Made by a program: the position numbers and the translations under genes. The notes beneath the pieces are model-generated. The model ran no database searches and was not told the DNA's origin. It was given only the letters and a program-made list of their open reading frames with translations. Below are positions 1 through 9,834 of a stretch of DNA of 64,000 nt, one piece after another; the stretch's first letter is position 1; each line of letters opens with the position of its first letter. The stretch spans positions 62,001-126,000 of the forward strand of contig NZ_FOMZ01000003.1 in assembly GCF_900112765.1 (NCBI RefSeq), in the 5' to 3' direction. The stretch comes from Actinopolyspora alba. GTDB lineage: Bacteria > Actinomycetota > Actinomycetes > Mycobacteriales > Pseudonocardiaceae.

Positions 1-260
1 CCCCAGCGGGTTCTCCGGCGGTTCCCGCCACGGGCGGGTTCGTCGAACGTGCCGAAGCCGCGGTAGACGGACTCCCCGGGGATCCCCGAGCGGTTGGAAT
101 CGGACTGCCAGCCGTACGGACTGGAACTGGAATCCGTCGACCACCTGCCGGAGTAACCACCGGAGTGGGGCGGCCACTGTGGATACTGCTGTCCGCCTCG
201 CGGACCGAATCCTGATTGGCCGGACGTGTTGTCGTACGGCCCACCGGGTGGTTGCGTCAC
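1..260 (-). CDS. Pro/Gly/Gln-rich N-terminal segment of an unidentified protein, cut by the window edge
   Basis: An open frame on the minus strand runs off the left edge. From GTG at 260 it reads V-T-Q-P-P-G-G-P-Y-D-N, then a Gly/Pro/Gln/Ser-rich stretch with many Tyr and Trp residues and no stop up to base 1. Such N-termini are common in actinobacterial membrane or secreted proteins, where a disordered cytoplasmic segment precedes a transmembrane helix; that continuation lies outside the window. In-frame GTG codons at 281 and 302 are alternative starts, and none has a clear Shine-Dalgarno sequence. It lies 62 bases after the YjbQ-type gene on the same strand and may be cotranscribed. Function cannot be inferred. 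Confidence 0.55.
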   Translation of the reverse strand, partial: MTQPPGGPYDNTSGQSGFGPRGGQQYPQWPPHSGGYSGRWSTDSSSSPYGWQSDSNRSGIPGESVYRGFGTFDEPARGGNRRRTRW

Positions 261-322
261 ACCGGGAAGATTACCGTTCACGGGTCCGGGACGGTCCGCC
301 ACCGCAGACGGGACCGTTCCGT

Positions 323-733
323 TCAGCCTCGGAGGAAACTCATCCGGATCCGACGCGTCGGGTTGTCGGTGTTGGTGTCCACCAGGCACACCGACTGCCA
401 CGTTCCCAGCGCCATGCGCCCCCCGAGCACCGGTACCGAGACGAAGGGCGCCACGAAAGCGGGAAGCACGTGGTCACGTCCGTGGCCGTACGAGCCGTGC
501 CGATGTCGCCAACGGTCGTCAGCCGGGAGCAGTTCGCGCAGCGCGGTGAGCAGGTCCTCGTCGCTGCCGGCCCCGGTTTCGATGACCGCGATTCCCGCCG
601 TGGCGTGGGGGACCCAGAGGTGCAGCAGACCCTCGTCCCCTCCGGCTCCGCGCAGGAACTTCTCGCACTCGGTGCTGAGATCGCGCACCACTTCGCGACC
701 CCCGGTGCGTATCTCGACCTCTTCGCTGTGCAT
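323..733 (-). CDS. YjbQ / UPF0047 family protein (secondary thiamine-phosphate synthase type)
   Basis: 136 residues, the usual length of the UPF0047/YjbQ family. The family signature is visible: 'LHLWVPHATAGIAVIETG' near residue 40, then 'HGSYGHGRDHVLPAFVAPF' with clustered His residues, and a C-terminal 'GTWQSVCLVDTNTDNPTRR'. Some E. coli-type members have weak thiamine-phosphate synthase activity, but the physiological role is unsettled. The ATG at 733 is preceded by TAGACT at 741-746 (read on the minus strand) with a 7-base gap and no Shine-Dalgarno, which suggests a leaderless transcript. It is followed on the same strand by the Pro/Gly-rich frame. Confidence 0.88.
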   Translation of the reverse strand: MHSEEVEIRTGGREVVRDLSTECEKFLRGAGGDEGLLHLWVPHATAGIAVIETGAGSDEDLLTALRELLPADDRWRHRHGSYGHGRDHVLPAFVAPFVSVPVLGGRMALGTWQSVCLVDTNTDNPTRRIRMSFLRG

Positions 734-869
734 ACCGGGCAGTCTAGGACCTCCCCGGCGATTCGGTCGGATGGCGCGGGGGCGGTGGCCCGCTGTCGTA
801 CCGGGGTCGGCAAAGCCGGGCGGTTCTCGATGCGATCACCACCCCTCCTCGTCGCGGTATCGTTCCGCC

Positions 870-1916
870 ATGCGCGAGTCGTTCGGTGCGAGCTTCGAGG
901 TCCCGACCGGTTATCTCAACACCGCGAGCATCGGGGTTCCGCCCGCTTTCGCGGCCGACGCCGTGTCCGCGGTGATCGACAGGTGGCGAGCTGGTCGACT
1001 CGCAGCCAACGAGTTCGACGAGTTCGTGGCTTCGGCACGGCGGGACTTCGCTCGACTGGTGGGCGTTTCCTCCGAACGGGTGGCCACCGGCGGTTCGGTG
1101 GGACAACTGGTGGGTTCGGTGGCGGCGGGGCTGCCCGACAACAGCAGCGTGCTGGTGGTCCGACGGGAGTTCACGAGCGTGGTGTTTCCGTTCGCCGCAC
1201 AACACGACCGTGGCGTGCGGGTGACCGAGGTCGACCCGGACCGGTTGTTCGACTCCCTGCCGGATCACGACGTGGTCGCCGTCAGCGTGGTGCAGTCCGC
1301 CGACGGCGCGGTGATGGACACCGACCGACTACGCGCGCTCGCCGAGCGACACGGTGTTCGGGTGCTGCTCGACGTGACTCAGGCGGCGGGCTGGATGCCG
1401 TTGGAGCTGGACTGGGCGGACTGGGTCGTGGGATGCGGCTACAAATGGCTGCTCACGCCGCGCGGTGCGGCCTGGCTGGCAGTCGGCACGGGAACACCGT
1501 GGCCACGTCCGCACGGCGCGAACTGGTACGCGGGGGAGGACCCGTGGCAGAGCATCTACGGTCTGCCGCTGCGGCTGGCGAGTGACGCGCGTTCGCTGGA
1601 CTCCTCGCCGGACTGGTTCGCACAGCTGGGAGCGGCGGCCTCGCTGCGCTGGCTGGTCGGACTGGACAGGGCCGCGATCCGCGAGCACTGCCTCGGGCTG
1701 GCCGGGTCGTTGTGCTCGGAGCTGGGGCTGGCCGAACCCGATTCGCCCATAGTCTCCTTCGAGGCGCCCGAAGCCGTGTCACGGCTGCGTGAGGCCGGTG
1801 TTCGGTTCTCCGAGCGGGACGACAGGATCCGGGTGGCTTTCCACCTCTACAACACGGCGGAGGACGTTCGGGCGCTCCTGGACGTGCTCCGATCCGGCTC
1901 CGCTTTTCCGTCGTAG
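870..1916 (+). CDS. PLP-dependent aminotransferase class V family protein
   Basis: 348 residues. The fold-type I aminotransferase class V/kynureninase-like pattern is visible: an N-terminal 'LNTASIGVPP', then 'VLLDVTQAAGWMPLEL' carrying the Asp that contacts the PLP pyridine nitrogen, and 'VVGCGYKWLLTPRGAAWLAV' with the Schiff-base Lys (GYKW). It is shorter than a cysteine desulfurase and lacks the catalytic Cys loop of IscS, so a desulfurase role is unlikely; the substrate cannot be told. The frame is open upstream of 870, but ATG 870 is supported by TATCGT at 858-863, six bases before it, the leaderless arrangement seen repeatedly here, and by the protein starting directly at the conserved domain. 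Confidence 0.85.
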   Translation: MRESFGASFEVPTGYLNTASIGVPPAFAADAVSAVIDRWRAGRLAANEFDEFVASARRDFARLVGVSSERVATGGSVGQLVGSVAAGLPDNSSVLVVRREFTSVVFPFAAQHDRGVRVTEVDPDRLFDSLPDHDVVAVSVVQSADGAVMDTDRLRALAERHGVRVLLDVTQAAGWMPLELDWADWVVGCGYKWLLTPRGAAWLAVGTGTPWPRPHGANWYAGEDPWQSIYGLPLRLASDARSLDSSPDWFAQLGAAASLRWLVGLDRAAIREHCLGLAGSLCSELGLAEPDSPIVSFEAPEAVSRLREAGVRFSERDDRIRVAFHLYNTAEDVRALLDVLRSGSAFPS

Positions 1917-1964
1917 TTGATGTGCTGTTCTCTGCCCGATCGTTACCCGCTACGGTAGGTGCCC

Positions 1965-2990
1965 GTGTCGGATCACCACGGTGCACCCGAACAGATGACG
2001 GGGTCGCAGCAAAACTTCGAGCGCGGGGACACCGCGCCACTCAATGCTGTCCGCGGCGGCCACGGGGGGTCACCCGAACGAGCAACACCGGCGTGGCATG
2101 GACAGGATCGTTCGGAAGGATCCGGCGAGGAACGCACCCGACCGACGTTTCCCCCACCCGAGCGGGGCGATCACGGGCAGCCCCAGCACCCCCGGTCCCA
2201 GCCTTCGCACCCGCAGCACTCCCAGGGGGCCCAGCCTCCGGGCCCGGCGCCGTCCGGGCCGGTACCGGGAGCCGGCCAGGTTTCCCCACCGTCCGATCCG
2301 TCACGGGGAAATCCCGGGTACGCGGGCTTCGGCGCGGACGTGCCGAACAGCCCTGTCGGAGGCGGTTCATCCGGCTCCGGAGGTGGCGGTGGCGGCATCA
2401 CTCCGCTGGGGTGGGCCAAACGTGCGTTGCTGCTCTGCGCGATTTCGGTGGTGTCCGGACTGCTGTGGGTGATGATCAAACCGAGCGCGCCCCCCGGCAC
2501 CTCCGAGGACTCCACCCAGGACGCCGGGAAACCGCAGACCGCCTACGACTTCGAACGTCGACTCAACGACGAGCCCGACAACTGTGCGGAGCATTCGACG
2601 GGCAAGATCGCGGAATTCTTCGCCGACAACCCCTGCGAGCACCTCACCCGTGCGCTGTACACCACACAGCTGGACAACGGGGAGCGGGTGCTGACCTCGG
2701 TGGTCACCGTGCTCATGCCCGAGGTCGACAACGCCGAGCGGCTGGAGCGGATGGCGACCCGCAACGCCACCGGCAACATCGAGGACCTCGTCACGGCGGG
2801 GCGCGACATGCCGGAGAAGTACCCGAGCCTGTCACACGACTACGGGTACGACTCGATGCAGCGGCAGCGCCTGGTCGTCATCGGCGAGTCGTCCTACTTC
2901 GGGCGCAGCGACAGTGATGACGGCAGGCTCAAGAGCGTCACCACCGAAGCCCTGAAACTCGGCGGATACCAGGACAAAAACCCCGGTTGA
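1965..2990 (+). CDS. Membrane-anchored protein of unknown function
   Basis: 341 residues. A disordered, Pro/Gly/Gln-rich N-terminal 140 residues is followed by a single transmembrane segment ('ALLLCAISVVSGLLWVMI') and an extracytoplasmic domain of about 170 residues with two Cys ('NCAEHS' and 'NPCEHL') that could form a disulfide. The layout (cytoplasmic low-complexity tail, one helix, folded outer domain) is common in actinomycetes and gives no function. GTG 1965 is chosen because TACGGT lies at 1951-1956, eight bases upstream; GTG 1959 in the same frame is too close to that -10 hexamer if the promoter is real. It is convergent with the ferritin-like gene downstream. Confidence 0.8.
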   Translation: MSDHHGAPEQMTGSQQNFERGDTAPLNAVRGGHGGSPERATPAWHGQDRSEGSGEERTRPTFPPPERGDHGQPQHPRSQPSHPQHSQGAQPPGPAPSGPVPGAGQVSPPSDPSRGNPGYAGFGADVPNSPVGGGSSGSGGGGGGITPLGWAKRALLLCAISVVSGLLWVMIKPSAPPGTSEDSTQDAGKPQTAYDFERRLNDEPDNCAEHSTGKIAEFFADNPCEHLTRALYTTQLDNGERVLTSVVTVLMPEVDNAERLERMATRNATGNIEDLVTAGRDMPEKYPSLSHDYGYDSMQRQRLVVIGESSYFGRSDSDDGRLKSVTTEALKLGGYQDKNPG

Positions 2991-3172
2991 CCAGTTCGTC
3001 GCCCAGCTGCGGACCAGCAGACGCGGGGTCGGGGAGCGGTGCCGGTTTCGCGGGTGACTTCCGGAGCGGGTGTGACACCGAGCGCGTGCCACGGGCCCGC
3101 GTTCGGTTCGCCGGAGGACCGTTGTTCGTCCCGGAGCCGGTCCGGAGATTCCCGAGCACCCGCTCCGTTCGG

Positions 3173-3625
3173 CTATTCCCGTCCGGGAAACGCGGGAGCG
3201 CTCGGTTCGATTCCCAGCCGCGACCGCCACCGCGTCGCCCGGGTGGCGGCATCGGTCAGGCAGGTCAGCGCCAGCTCACTCAGCTGCCGGGTCGTCGAGC
3301 GCTCCAGCACCGCCAACCAACCGACGGAACAGTCCTGCTCGGCCGCGAGCAACGCGCGCAGCGCCGAGCTCTGGTCCGTGACGGTTTTCGGCGGACGGTA
3401 CGCCGGTTCGGCCGAGGGCGGCGCGACACCCGCGGCGCGCAGCAACCGTCGGGTGCGATCGCGATGCTCGCGGTGTGCAGCCGCGCCCTCGTCGATCCCC
3501 GATCTCACCTTCGGATCCTCCGTGAAGGCCGTTGCCAGCCCGTAGAGCCACACCGCCGCGTGCTCTGCCTCCAGCGCTTTCCGCGCTGCCTGTTCGCTCG
3601 TTCCGGAGAGTTCCGTCGAACTCAT
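3173..3625 (-). CDS. DUF4439 ferritin-like domain protein
   Basis: 150 residues, almost entirely alpha-helical. 'ALEAEHAAVWLYGLATAF', 'AAAHREHRDRTRRLLRAAG' and 'LLAAEQDCSVGWLAVLER' give the spaced Glu/His pattern (E..H, H..H, E) of the ferritin-like four-helix bundle, matching the actinobacterial DUF4439 family. Whether it binds metal is unknown; the E-x-x-H ligands are present. The start at 3625 is set by the ATGA overlap with the upstream lipoprotein gene's stop at 3622-3624, so translation of the two is probably coupled. A longer frame to 3652 is open but lies inside the upstream gene. Confidence 0.8.
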   Translation of the reverse strand: MSSTELSGTSEQAARKALEAEHAAVWLYGLATAFTEDPKVRSGIDEGAAAHREHRDRTRRLLRAAGVAPPSAEPAYRPPKTVTDQSSALRALLAAEQDCSVGWLAVLERSTTRQLSELALTCLTDAATRATRWRSRLGIEPSAPAFPGRE

Positions 3626-4131
3626 GCCACGACCTCCCGCAGACCCGCGCATCCGGCCGAGACGGACCCCGCGAGCCCCGCCCGGTAGCCGGACAGTTCG
3701 GGAACGGTCCGGGCCGCCTGCCGCTGTGCCTCGCGCAGCGCGGCCCGCAGACGTTCCGCGGCCTGCTCGGACCCCGCCGCGGTGCCCTGCCGCTCGGCGG
3801 GGGCGGTGCTCGTCGTCGTGGAACCACCACCCGTCAGGCGATCGATCTCGCGTCTCAGCTCCCCGGCGTGTTCCTCGCGTGCGTTCGCGACGAGCCGCGC
3901 GCTCTCGGCGAGGTCGGGGTGGCTCTCGGCCGTGGCTCGTGCCAGCTCCGCGTCGGCCCGTGCCGTCTCGGCGAGCTCGACCAGCGGGTCAGGGTCCGGT
4001 TCCGCGGAACCGGAACAGCTCAGCAACACCGGTGACAACGTGGCCAGTGCCGAAAGGCGCAGCAGAGTGCGTCGGTCCACGTTTCCGGCGGGGGCGTCGC
4101 GGCCGATGCGGGGAGGAAAATCCACGGTCAC
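3622..4131 (-). CDS. Tat-type helical lipoprotein, partner of DUF4439 protein
   Basis: 169 residues. The N-terminus reads 'VDRRTLLRLSALATLSPVLL' followed by S-C-S: twin Arg, a hydrophobic stretch and a lipobox ending in Cys near residue 39, so export by Tat and lipid anchoring are predicted. The mature part is Ala/Glu/Arg-rich helix ('ARATAESHPDLAESARLVAN', then 'REEHAGELRREIDRL') with E and E-x-x-H residues that could themselves form a ferritin-like half bundle. A Gly/Ser/Thr linker splits it in two. Its stop overlaps the start of the DUF4439 gene by four bases. The pair may act together at the outer membrane face; that is inference. Confidence 0.75.
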   Translation of the reverse strand: MTVDFPPRIGRDAPAGNVDRRTLLRLSALATLSPVLLSCSGSAEPDPDPLVELAETARADAELARATAESHPDLAESARLVANAREEHAGELRREIDRLTGGGSTTTSTAPAERQGTAAGSEQAAERLRAALREAQRQAARTVPELSGYRAGLAGSVSAGCAGLREVVA

Positions 4132-4261
4132 ATATATTGCCAGCCGCCGGCGGTGACCGGTCGCCCGTGGTCCCGTGATCGTGTCGTTATCGGTTCGCCG
4201 TACGCCGCGCTCGTCAGTGGTCGGACGCGATACCCTGGAATACCACGGTCACCGTCGGTGC

Positions 4262-4294
4262 GTCACGACCGTGGGGCTTCGCAGCCCCGCGAAG
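4262..4294 (+). promoter_or_regulatory. Leader of the rimP-nusA operon with two mutually exclusive hairpins
   Basis: The 200 bases before rimP contain a possible -10 element (GATACCCT near 4229-4236) and a structured segment. GGGGCT (4273-4278) can pair with AGCCCC (4283-4288) around a TCGC loop. The overlapping CTTCGC (4277-4282) can instead pair with GCGAAG (4289-4294) around AGCCCC. The two stems share bases and cannot form together. Control of the operon at this leader is inference. Confidence 0.4.
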
Positions 4295-4379
4295 CGGGTT
4301 ACGTCGGTTCGTAGGAAAATCATCCGGCGTTGCCCGCACCGGACAATTTCAGCCGCCGCGAACTTTTTGGAGTGCAAAC

Positions 4380-4937
4380 GTGTCCAGCCCGCCGCGGGAC
4401 GAGATAGTCGCGCGCCTGACGCCCACCGTTTCGCAGGCCGTAGCGGAGGTGGGATACGACCTCGAGGAACTCGACGTGCAGCGAGCCGGTCGCCGGCGGC
4501 TGGTCAAAGTGATCATAGATGCCGACGAGGGGGTGGCGCTCGATGACATCGCCGATGTCAGCAGAGCCCTGTCCAAGGTTCTCGACGAGCACGAACACGT
4601 GCTCGCGGGGCCATACGACCTCGAGGTCACCTCGCCCGGTGTCGATCGTCCGCTGACCAAACAGCGGCACTGGCACCGTGCTCGCAACAGGCTTGCCAGG
4701 ATCAGAACGGTCGGCGGTGAGGAGCTGCTCGGTAGGGTCGGCCCCGCGGCCGAGGACGGTGTGCTGGTTCTGGCCGGTGGTCGTGTTCGTCGGTTGATTT
4801 ACGGTGACATCGAGCGCGCGGTGGTCGAGGTTGAGTTCCAGCAGCCACCGGCGGAGGAATTGGTCAAGCTCGATCGGGCCGCGGACGTTGCCGCGGACGA
4901 CGGCGGCGACGGAAATGACACGGAGGAGTCGAGGTGA
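4380..4937 (+). CDS. rimP: Ribosome maturation factor RimP
   Basis: 185 residues. RimP helps assemble the 30S head. The family pattern is clear: '[20 protein letters not shown]' and '[20 protein letters not shown]' in the N-terminal domain, then '[17 protein letters not shown]', the family signature, then an SH3-like C-terminal domain. GTG 4380 has GGAG at 4369-4372, seven bases away. The acidic tail (Asp/Glu-rich from about residue 170) is usual for actinobacteria. The TGA overlaps the GTG of nusA, so the two are translationally coupled. Confidence 0.95.
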   Translation: MSSPPRDEIVARLTPTVSQAVAEVGYDLEELDVQRAGRRRLVKVIIDADEGVALDDIADVSRALSKVLDEHEHVLAGPYDLEVTSPGVDRPLTKQRHWHRARNRLARIRTVGGEELLGRVGPAAEDGVLVLAGGRVRRLIYGDIERAVVEVEFQQPPAEELVKLDRAADVAADDGGDGNDTEESR

Positions 4938-6013
4938 ACGTCGACATCGCCGCGCTGCGGGCGATCGAACGCGACAAGGACATCCCATTCGAGACGGTCC
5001 TTCAGGCCATCGAGTCGGCCCTGCTGACGGCCTATCGCCACACCGAGGGGCACCAACCGCACGCCAGGGTCGAAGTGGACCGCAAGACCGGCGTGGTGCG
5101 TGTGATTGCTCACAGTCTCACGCCGGAGGGAGAGGTCGCCGAGGAATGGGACGACACGCCGGAAGGGTTCGGCAGGATCGCTGCCACCACGGCGCGCCAG
5201 GTGATCGTGCAACGGCTGCGGGACGCCGAGCACGAGAAGACCTTCGGTGAGTTCTCCACCAAGGAGGGCGAGGTCCTGGGCGGCGTCATCCAGCGCGACG
5301 CCAGGGCCAACTCCCGAGGCATGATCGTGGTGGAGGTCGGTGACAGCGAGGGCGTCATCCCGGCGGCGGAGCAGGTTCCGGGGGAACGCTACGAGCACGG
5401 CAGCCGGATCAAGTCCTACGTGGTAGGCGTTTCCCGCACGGTGCACGGTACGCAGATCACCCTCTCGCGCACCCACCCGAACCTGGTCCGCAGGCTGTTC
5501 GCCCTGGAGGTCCCCGAGATCGCCGACGGGACCGTGGAGATCCCCTCGGTGGCCAGGGAGGCCGGGCATCGCTCCAAGATCGCCGTGCGGTCGACGGTCG
5601 AGGGGGTCAACGCCAAGGGGGCCTGCATCGGTCCGATGGGCGCCCGGGTGCGCAACGTGATGAACGAGCTCGGCCAGGAGAAGATCGACATCATCGACTA
5701 CTCCGACGATCCGGCGACTTTCGTGGGTAACTCGCTTTCACCGGCTAAGGTAGTATCGGTGGAGGTCGTCGACGAACGAGCGAAGACGGCACGGGTAATC
5801 GTGCCGGATTTCCAGCTGTCGTTGGCGATCGGCAAGGAGGGCCAGAACGCCAGGTTGGCGGCTCGGCTGACGGGATGGCGCATCGACATTCGCAGCGATG
5901 CCGATCCGAGTTCGCCCGCCACGACCGCGGGGCATCCGGATGCCGAACCCCCGGGTGTGGAGGGTTTCGTCTCCCAGGTGAATGATCTGCCGACCGTGGG
6001 TTCGGCGGAGTGA
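4934..6013 (+). CDS. nusA: Transcription termination/antitermination factor NusA
   Basis: 359 residues, the short actinobacterial form without the C-terminal acidic repeats of E. coli NusA. Domains in order: the N-terminal RNA polymerase-binding domain ('[20 protein letters not shown]'), an S1 domain ('[20 protein letters not shown]' onward, about residues 110-180), then KH1 and KH2 ('[19 protein letters not shown]' and '[20 protein letters not shown]'). It binds RNA polymerase and nascent RNA at pauses. The GTG overlaps the rimP stop (GTGA). The order rimP-nusA-ylxR-infB is conserved across bacteria. Confidence 0.96.
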   Translation: MNVDIAALRAIERDKDIPFETVLQAIESALLTAYRHTEGHQPHARVEVDRKTGVVRVIAHSLTPEGEVAEEWDDTPEGFGRIAATTARQVIVQRLRDAEHEKTFGEFSTKEGEVLGGVIQRDARANSRGMIVVEVGDSEGVIPAAEQVPGERYEHGSRIKSYVVGVSRTVHGTQITLSRTHPNLVRRLFALEVPEIADGTVEIPSVAREAGHRSKIAVRSTVEGVNAKGACIGPMGARVRNVMNELGQEKIDIIDYSDDPATFVGNSLSPAKVVSVEVVDERAKTARVIVPDFQLSLAIGKEGQNARLAARLTGWRIDIRSDADPSSPATTAGHPDAEPPGVEGFVSQVNDLPTVGSAE

Positions 6014-6035
6014 GAACTACGGGTTAGAATCACAG

Positions 6036-6425
6036 GTGGCTCAGCGCGAGGGGGCGAGAATTCGTACACGATCGACCGGTAGCCGTGGTGGAACTCACGA
6101 ACCGATCCGAACGTGTATCGGTTGTCGCACCCGAACGTGGGCTTCCGATCTGCTGCGAGTGGTGGCCGAGGACGGTCGTGAGGCCGTCCCCGATCCCGGG
6201 CGCAGGATTTCGGGACGGGGTGCTTGGTTGCACCCCGATCCCGCGTGTCTACGTTCGGCCGAACGGCGTCGGGCCTTTCCACGCGCACTGCGCGTGCGAG
6301 GACAACTCGACAGCACAACAGTGCAGGCCTATGTGGAGCAGGTTGCTCACGAGCAAGCCAACACGGGTTTTTCCCGTACCAGGCAGTTAAAGGAAGCAGG
6401 TCGACCCGTCATGAATCAGCCGTGA
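6036..6425 (+). CDS. ylxR: YlxR family RNA-binding protein (DUF448)
   Basis: 129 residues. The DUF448/YlxR core is evident: '[20 protein letters not shown]', then '[20 protein letters not shown]' with the conserved R-G-A-W-L-H-P, then '[13 protein letters not shown]'. YlxR binds RNA and in some bacteria acts as a regulator or RNase P modulator. The frame is open back into nusA; GTG 6036, 22 bases after the nusA stop, is the first plausible start and leaves a 20-residue basic extension before the conserved core. The Shine-Dalgarno is weak. It is cotranscribed with nusA and infB by position. Confidence 0.88.
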   Translation: MAQREGARIRTRSTGSRGGTHEPIRTCIGCRTRTWASDLLRVVAEDGREAVPDPGRRISGRGAWLHPDPACLRSAERRRAFPRALRVRGQLDSTTVQAYVEQVAHEQANTGFSRTRQLKEAGRPVMNQP

Positions 6426-6505
6426 AGCTGAAGCCATGAACGCGCACCGGCAGTAGGACGAGGTCGAGCGGGTCTGCCGCCCGACCTCACCAGATGAGGA
6501 GAGCA

Positions 6506-9500
6506 GTGGCAGGTAAGGCCCGCGTGCACGAGCTCGCCAAGGAGCTCGGCGTTACAAGCAAGGACGTACTCAACAAACTCGCCGACCAGGGTGAGTATGT
6601 GAAGTCCGCGTCGTCGACGGTGGAAGCACCTGTGGCACGCAGGTTGCGCGACGCGTTCACCAAGGCGGACAAGTCCGCCGCGGCAGCAGCGGACAACGGT
6701 AGTACCGCTACGCAGTCGAAGTCGGAGAACAAGACGAACGGGCAGGACACCAAGGCCCAGTCCGAACAGAGCACGTCGCGCTCCGGTTCCGACAAGACGG
6801 ACTCGCGAATTCCCAAGCCCGGTCCGCGGCCCAAGCCCGGCCCGAAGCCGGGGCCTCCGGAGGCGAAGCCCGCGGCCGAGGCGGACTCGGAGCGGTCCGG
6901 CGACGGTGCCGACTCGCAACGGTCGCGGCCGCCCGCTGCCGAGTTCCGGGACGAGACCGGTTCCCGGGAGGAGCAGGCCAAGGGCGCCGACTCGAGCGGT
7001 CAGGGGAACGGGGCGCAGCAGGCTCCGGCTGACAAGTCGAACAAGCAGGCCCAGGCCGGTTCCGGCCAGGACGGGTCGGCGAAGAGCGAACGTCAGGCTC
7101 CCAAGCCCGGACCGCGCAATGTCCCCAAGCCCGGTCCGCGTCCTTCGGACAAACAACAACAGCAGCAGGCCGGCGGTGAAAGCAGTGACGGCAGCGTAGT
7201 GCCGCCCAAGCCGCAGGCTCCCAAGCCGGGACCGCGCTCGCCGCGGGTCGGCAACAACCCGTTCGGCGTCGGCAGCGGTTCCCCGGGACAACGCGGCGGC
7301 TCCGGCGGAAAGCAGGGCGGCCAGGGCGGTTCCGGCGGCCAGCGTCAGTCCGGCCGAGGCGGTCAGGGACAGGGCGGCCAGCGTCCGGAGAAGCAGGGCG
7401 GCGGTCAGCGTCCCGACAAGCAGGGTGGCGGCCAGCGCCCGGAGAAGCAGGGCGGTCAGCAGCAGGGCTCGGGACAGGGCCAGCAGCAGACCCCCGCGGC
7501 CAAGAGCAACCAGCGCGGTGAAGATGCTGCCAAGCCGAATCCCGGCATGATGCCGCCGCGTCCGAATCCGGGCATGATGCCCTCGCGGGCACCCAAACCC
7601 GGTGGTGGCGCCGGAAGTGGTTCCGGTGGCGGCGGTCGTGGTGGCCCCGGTGGTGGCCGTGGTCGCGGCCGTGGTGGCAACGCTCCGGCCGGTGGTGGCC
7701 CCGGTGGCCCCGGTGGTGGCCGTGGTGGTCCGCCGAGCGGTGGCGGTCCCGGCGGCGGTCCCGGCGGTGGCCGTAGCGGCAGCGGCGGTGGCTTCCGGGG
7801 ACGGCCCGGTGGCGGTCCGGGCGGCGGTCGTGGTGGCACGGCCGGCGCCTTCGGCAAGCCGGGCGGTCCGTCCCGTCGCGGGCGCAAGTCCAAGCGCCAG
7901 AAGCGCCAGGAGTACATGGACAACATGCAGGCGCCCTCGGTCGGCGGTGTGCGCCTGCCGCGTGGTAACGGCGAGCCGCTGCGGCTGCGCCGGGGCGCCT
8001 CGTTGACCGACTTCGCCGAGAAGATCAACGCCAACCCGGCTTCGCTGGTGCAGGCGATGTTCCATCTCGGCGAGATGGTCACCGCCACGCAGTCCGTCTC
8101 CGACGAGGTGCTCGAACTGCTCGGCCAGGAGATGAACTACAAGATCGAGATGGTCAGCCCCGAGGACGAGGATCGGGAGCTGCTCGAATCCTTCGATCTC
8201 AGTTTCGGTGACCCCGGCAGCAGCAGCGACGAGTTGGTGTCGCGTCCGCCGGTCGTGACCGTTATGGGACACGTCGATCACGGTAAGACGAGGTTGCTGG
8301 ACACCATCCGCAAGTCGAACGTCCAGGAGGGCGAGGCAGGCGGAATCACCCAGCACATCGGTGCTTATCAGGTGCAGACCGAGCTGGCGGGCCAGGACCG
8401 TCCGGTCACCTTCATCGACACTCCCGGTCACGAGGCGTTCACCGCCATGCGTGCTCGGGGTGCGAAGTCCACCGACATCGCCGTGCTGGTTGTGGCGGCC
8501 GACGACGGCGTGATGCCGCAGACCGTCGAGGCGATCAACCACGCCCAGGCGGCGAGCGTGCCGATCGTGGTGGCTATCAACAAGATCGACGTTCCGGGTG
8601 CCGATCCGGACCGCATCAAGCAGCAGCTCACCGAGTACAGCCTGGTCGCCGAGGAGTACGGCGGCGAGACCATGTTCGTGGAGATCTCCGCCAAGCAGGG
8701 GCAGAACATCGAGGGACTGCTCGAGTCGATCCTGCTCACGGCGGACGCCACCCTCGACCTGCGGGCCAATCCGAACATGCAGGCCCAGGGTGTGGCGATC
8801 GAGGCGCATCTCGACCGCGGTCGTGGCCCGGTGGCGTCCGTGCTGGTGCAGCGCGGCACGCTGCGGATCGGGGACTCGATCGTGGCCGGTGGGGCGCACG
8901 GCCGGGTACGTCGGATGATCAACGAGCATGATCAGGACGTCACCGAGGCCAAGCCGTCGCAACCGGTCCAGGTCGTAGGATTCACCTCGGTTCCCGGTGC
9001 CGGTGACACCTTCCTCATGGTCAACGAGGACCGGGTGGCTAGGCAGATCGCGGATCGCCGTGCCGCCAGGATTCGCGAGGCGCAGAACGCCGCCAAGCGC
9101 AAGCGCGTGAGCCTCGAGGACCTGGACAAGGTCCTGCAGGAGACCAACCAGCTCAACCTGATCATCAAGGGTGACAACTCCGGTACCGTCGAGGCGCTGG
9201 AGGAGTCCCTGAACAAGATCGAGGTCGGTGACGAGGTCGAGCTGCGGGTGATTCACCGCGGCGTGGGTGGCATCAACGAGAGCGACATCAACCTCGCCAC
9301 GGCGGAGAACACCATCGTTCTCGGGTTCAACGTCCGAGCGGAGGGCAAGGCGGCCGAGGTCGCCAACCGCGAGGGTGTGGAGATCCGGTACTACTCGGTC
9401 ATCTACCGCGCCATCGAGGACATCGAGCAGGCCCTCAAGGGCATGCTCAAGCCCGAGTACGAAGAGGTGCAGCTCGGCAGGGCCGAGGTGCGCGAGGTGT

Positions 9501-9760
9501 TCAAGTCCTCCAAGGTCGGCACCATCGCCGGTTCCATGGTGCTCAACGGCATCGTGCGGCGTAACTCCAAGGCCCGGTTGTTGCGGGACAGCGTGGTCGT
9601 GGCGGAGAACCTCACGATCAGCTCGCTCAAACGGTTCAAGGATGACTCCACCGAGGTCCGCGAGGGCTTCGAGTGCGGTATGACCCTGGGGTCGTACTCG
9701 GACATCAAGGAGAGCGACATCATCGAGGCCTACGAGATGCAGGAGAAGCCGCGCATCTGA
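6506..9760 (+). CDS. infB: Translation initiation factor IF-2
   Basis: 1084 residues. The N-terminal '[20 protein letters not shown]' is the IF2-N motif. GTG 6506 is preferred over the in-frame ATG 6494 because GAGGAGAG (6496-6503) is correctly spaced for it. Residues about 60-460 are low complexity: repeated 'PKPGPR' modules, then Gly/Arg/Gln-rich repeats, typical of actinobacterial IF-2. The conserved second IF2-N and GTPase parts follow, with 'GHVDHGKT' near residue 588, 'DTPGHEAF', '[11 protein letters not shown]', then the beta-barrel and C2 fMet-tRNA-binding domains. It is a GTPase that positions initiator tRNA on the 30S subunit. Confidence 0.97.
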   Translation: MAGKARVHELAKELGVTSKDVLNKLADQGEYVKSASSTVEAPVARRLRDAFTKADKSAAAAADNGSTATQSKSENKTNGQDTKAQSEQSTSRSGSDKTDSRIPKPGPRPKPGPKPGPPEAKPAAEADSERSGDGADSQRSRPPAAEFRDETGSREEQAKGADSSGQGNGAQQAPADKSNKQAQAGSGQDGSAKSERQAPKPGPRNVPKPGPRPSDKQQQQQAGGESSDGSVVPPKPQAPKPGPRSPRVGNNPFGVGSGSPGQRGGSGGKQGGQGGSGGQRQSGRGGQGQGGQRPEKQGGGQRPDKQGGGQRPEKQGGQQQGSGQGQQQTPAAKSNQRGEDAAKPNPGMMPPRPNPGMMPSRAPKPGGGAGSGSGGGGRGGPGGGRGRGRGGNAPAGGGPGGPGGGRGGPPSGGGPGGGPGGGRSGSGGGFRGRPGGGPGGGRGGTAGAFGKPGGPSRRGRKSKRQKRQEYMDNMQAPSVGGVRLPRGNGEPLRLRRGASLTDFAEKINANPASLVQAMFHLGEMVTATQSVSDEVLELLGQEMNYKIEMVSPEDEDRELLESFDLSFGDPGSSSDELVSRPPVVTVMGHVDHGKTRLLDTIRKSNVQEGEAGGITQHIGAYQVQTELAGQDRPVTFIDTPGHEAFTAMRARGAKSTDIAVLVVAADDGVMPQTVEAINHAQAASVPIVVAINKIDVPGADPDRIKQQLTEYSLVAEEYGGETMFVEISAKQGQNIEGLLESILLTADATLDLRANPNMQAQGVAIEAHLDRGRGPVASVLVQRGTLRIGDSIVAGGAHGRVRRMINEHDQDVTEAKPSQPVQVVGFTSVPGAGDTFLMVNEDRVARQIADRRAARIREAQNAAKRKRVSLEDLDKVLQETNQLNLIIKGDNSGTVEALEESLNKIEVGDEVELRVIHRGVGGINESDINLATAENTIVLGFNVRAEGKAAEVANREGVEIRYYSVIYRAIEDIEQALKGMLKPEYEEVQLGRAEVREVFKSSKVGTIAGSMVLNGIVRRNSKARLLRDSVVVAENLTISSLKRFKDDSTEVREGFECGMTLGSYSDIKESDIIEAYEMQEKPRI

Positions 9761-9773
9761 GACCTCGCCGGCG

Positions 9774-9801
9774 GGTGGGGACCGAGTTTTCGGTCCCCAC
9801 C
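9774..9801 (+). terminator. 12-bp hairpin after infB
   Basis: 9774-9785 pairs perfectly with 9790-9801 (GGTGGGGACCGA against TCGGTCCCCACC) around a GTTT loop, 14 bases after the infB stop. There is no T tract, as is usual for actinobacterial terminators. Because the DUF503 gene starts 33 bases later, it may attenuate rather than end the transcript. Confidence 0.65.
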
Positions 9802-9834
9802 GTGCCGTGGGGCTCGTGCCGGTGTGGAAAGCCG

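Noticed and set aside
6494-6496. ATG 6494 as start of infB
   Set aside because: It overlaps the ribosome-binding site GAGGAGAG of GTG 6506, and relatives begin at V/M-A-G-K-A-R-V.
6416-9256. Very long open frame antisense to infB (946 codons)
   Set aside because: It mirrors the GC-rich codons of infB, is His/Thr/Arg-rich low complexity, has no recognisable domain and lies fully under a gene with clear homology.
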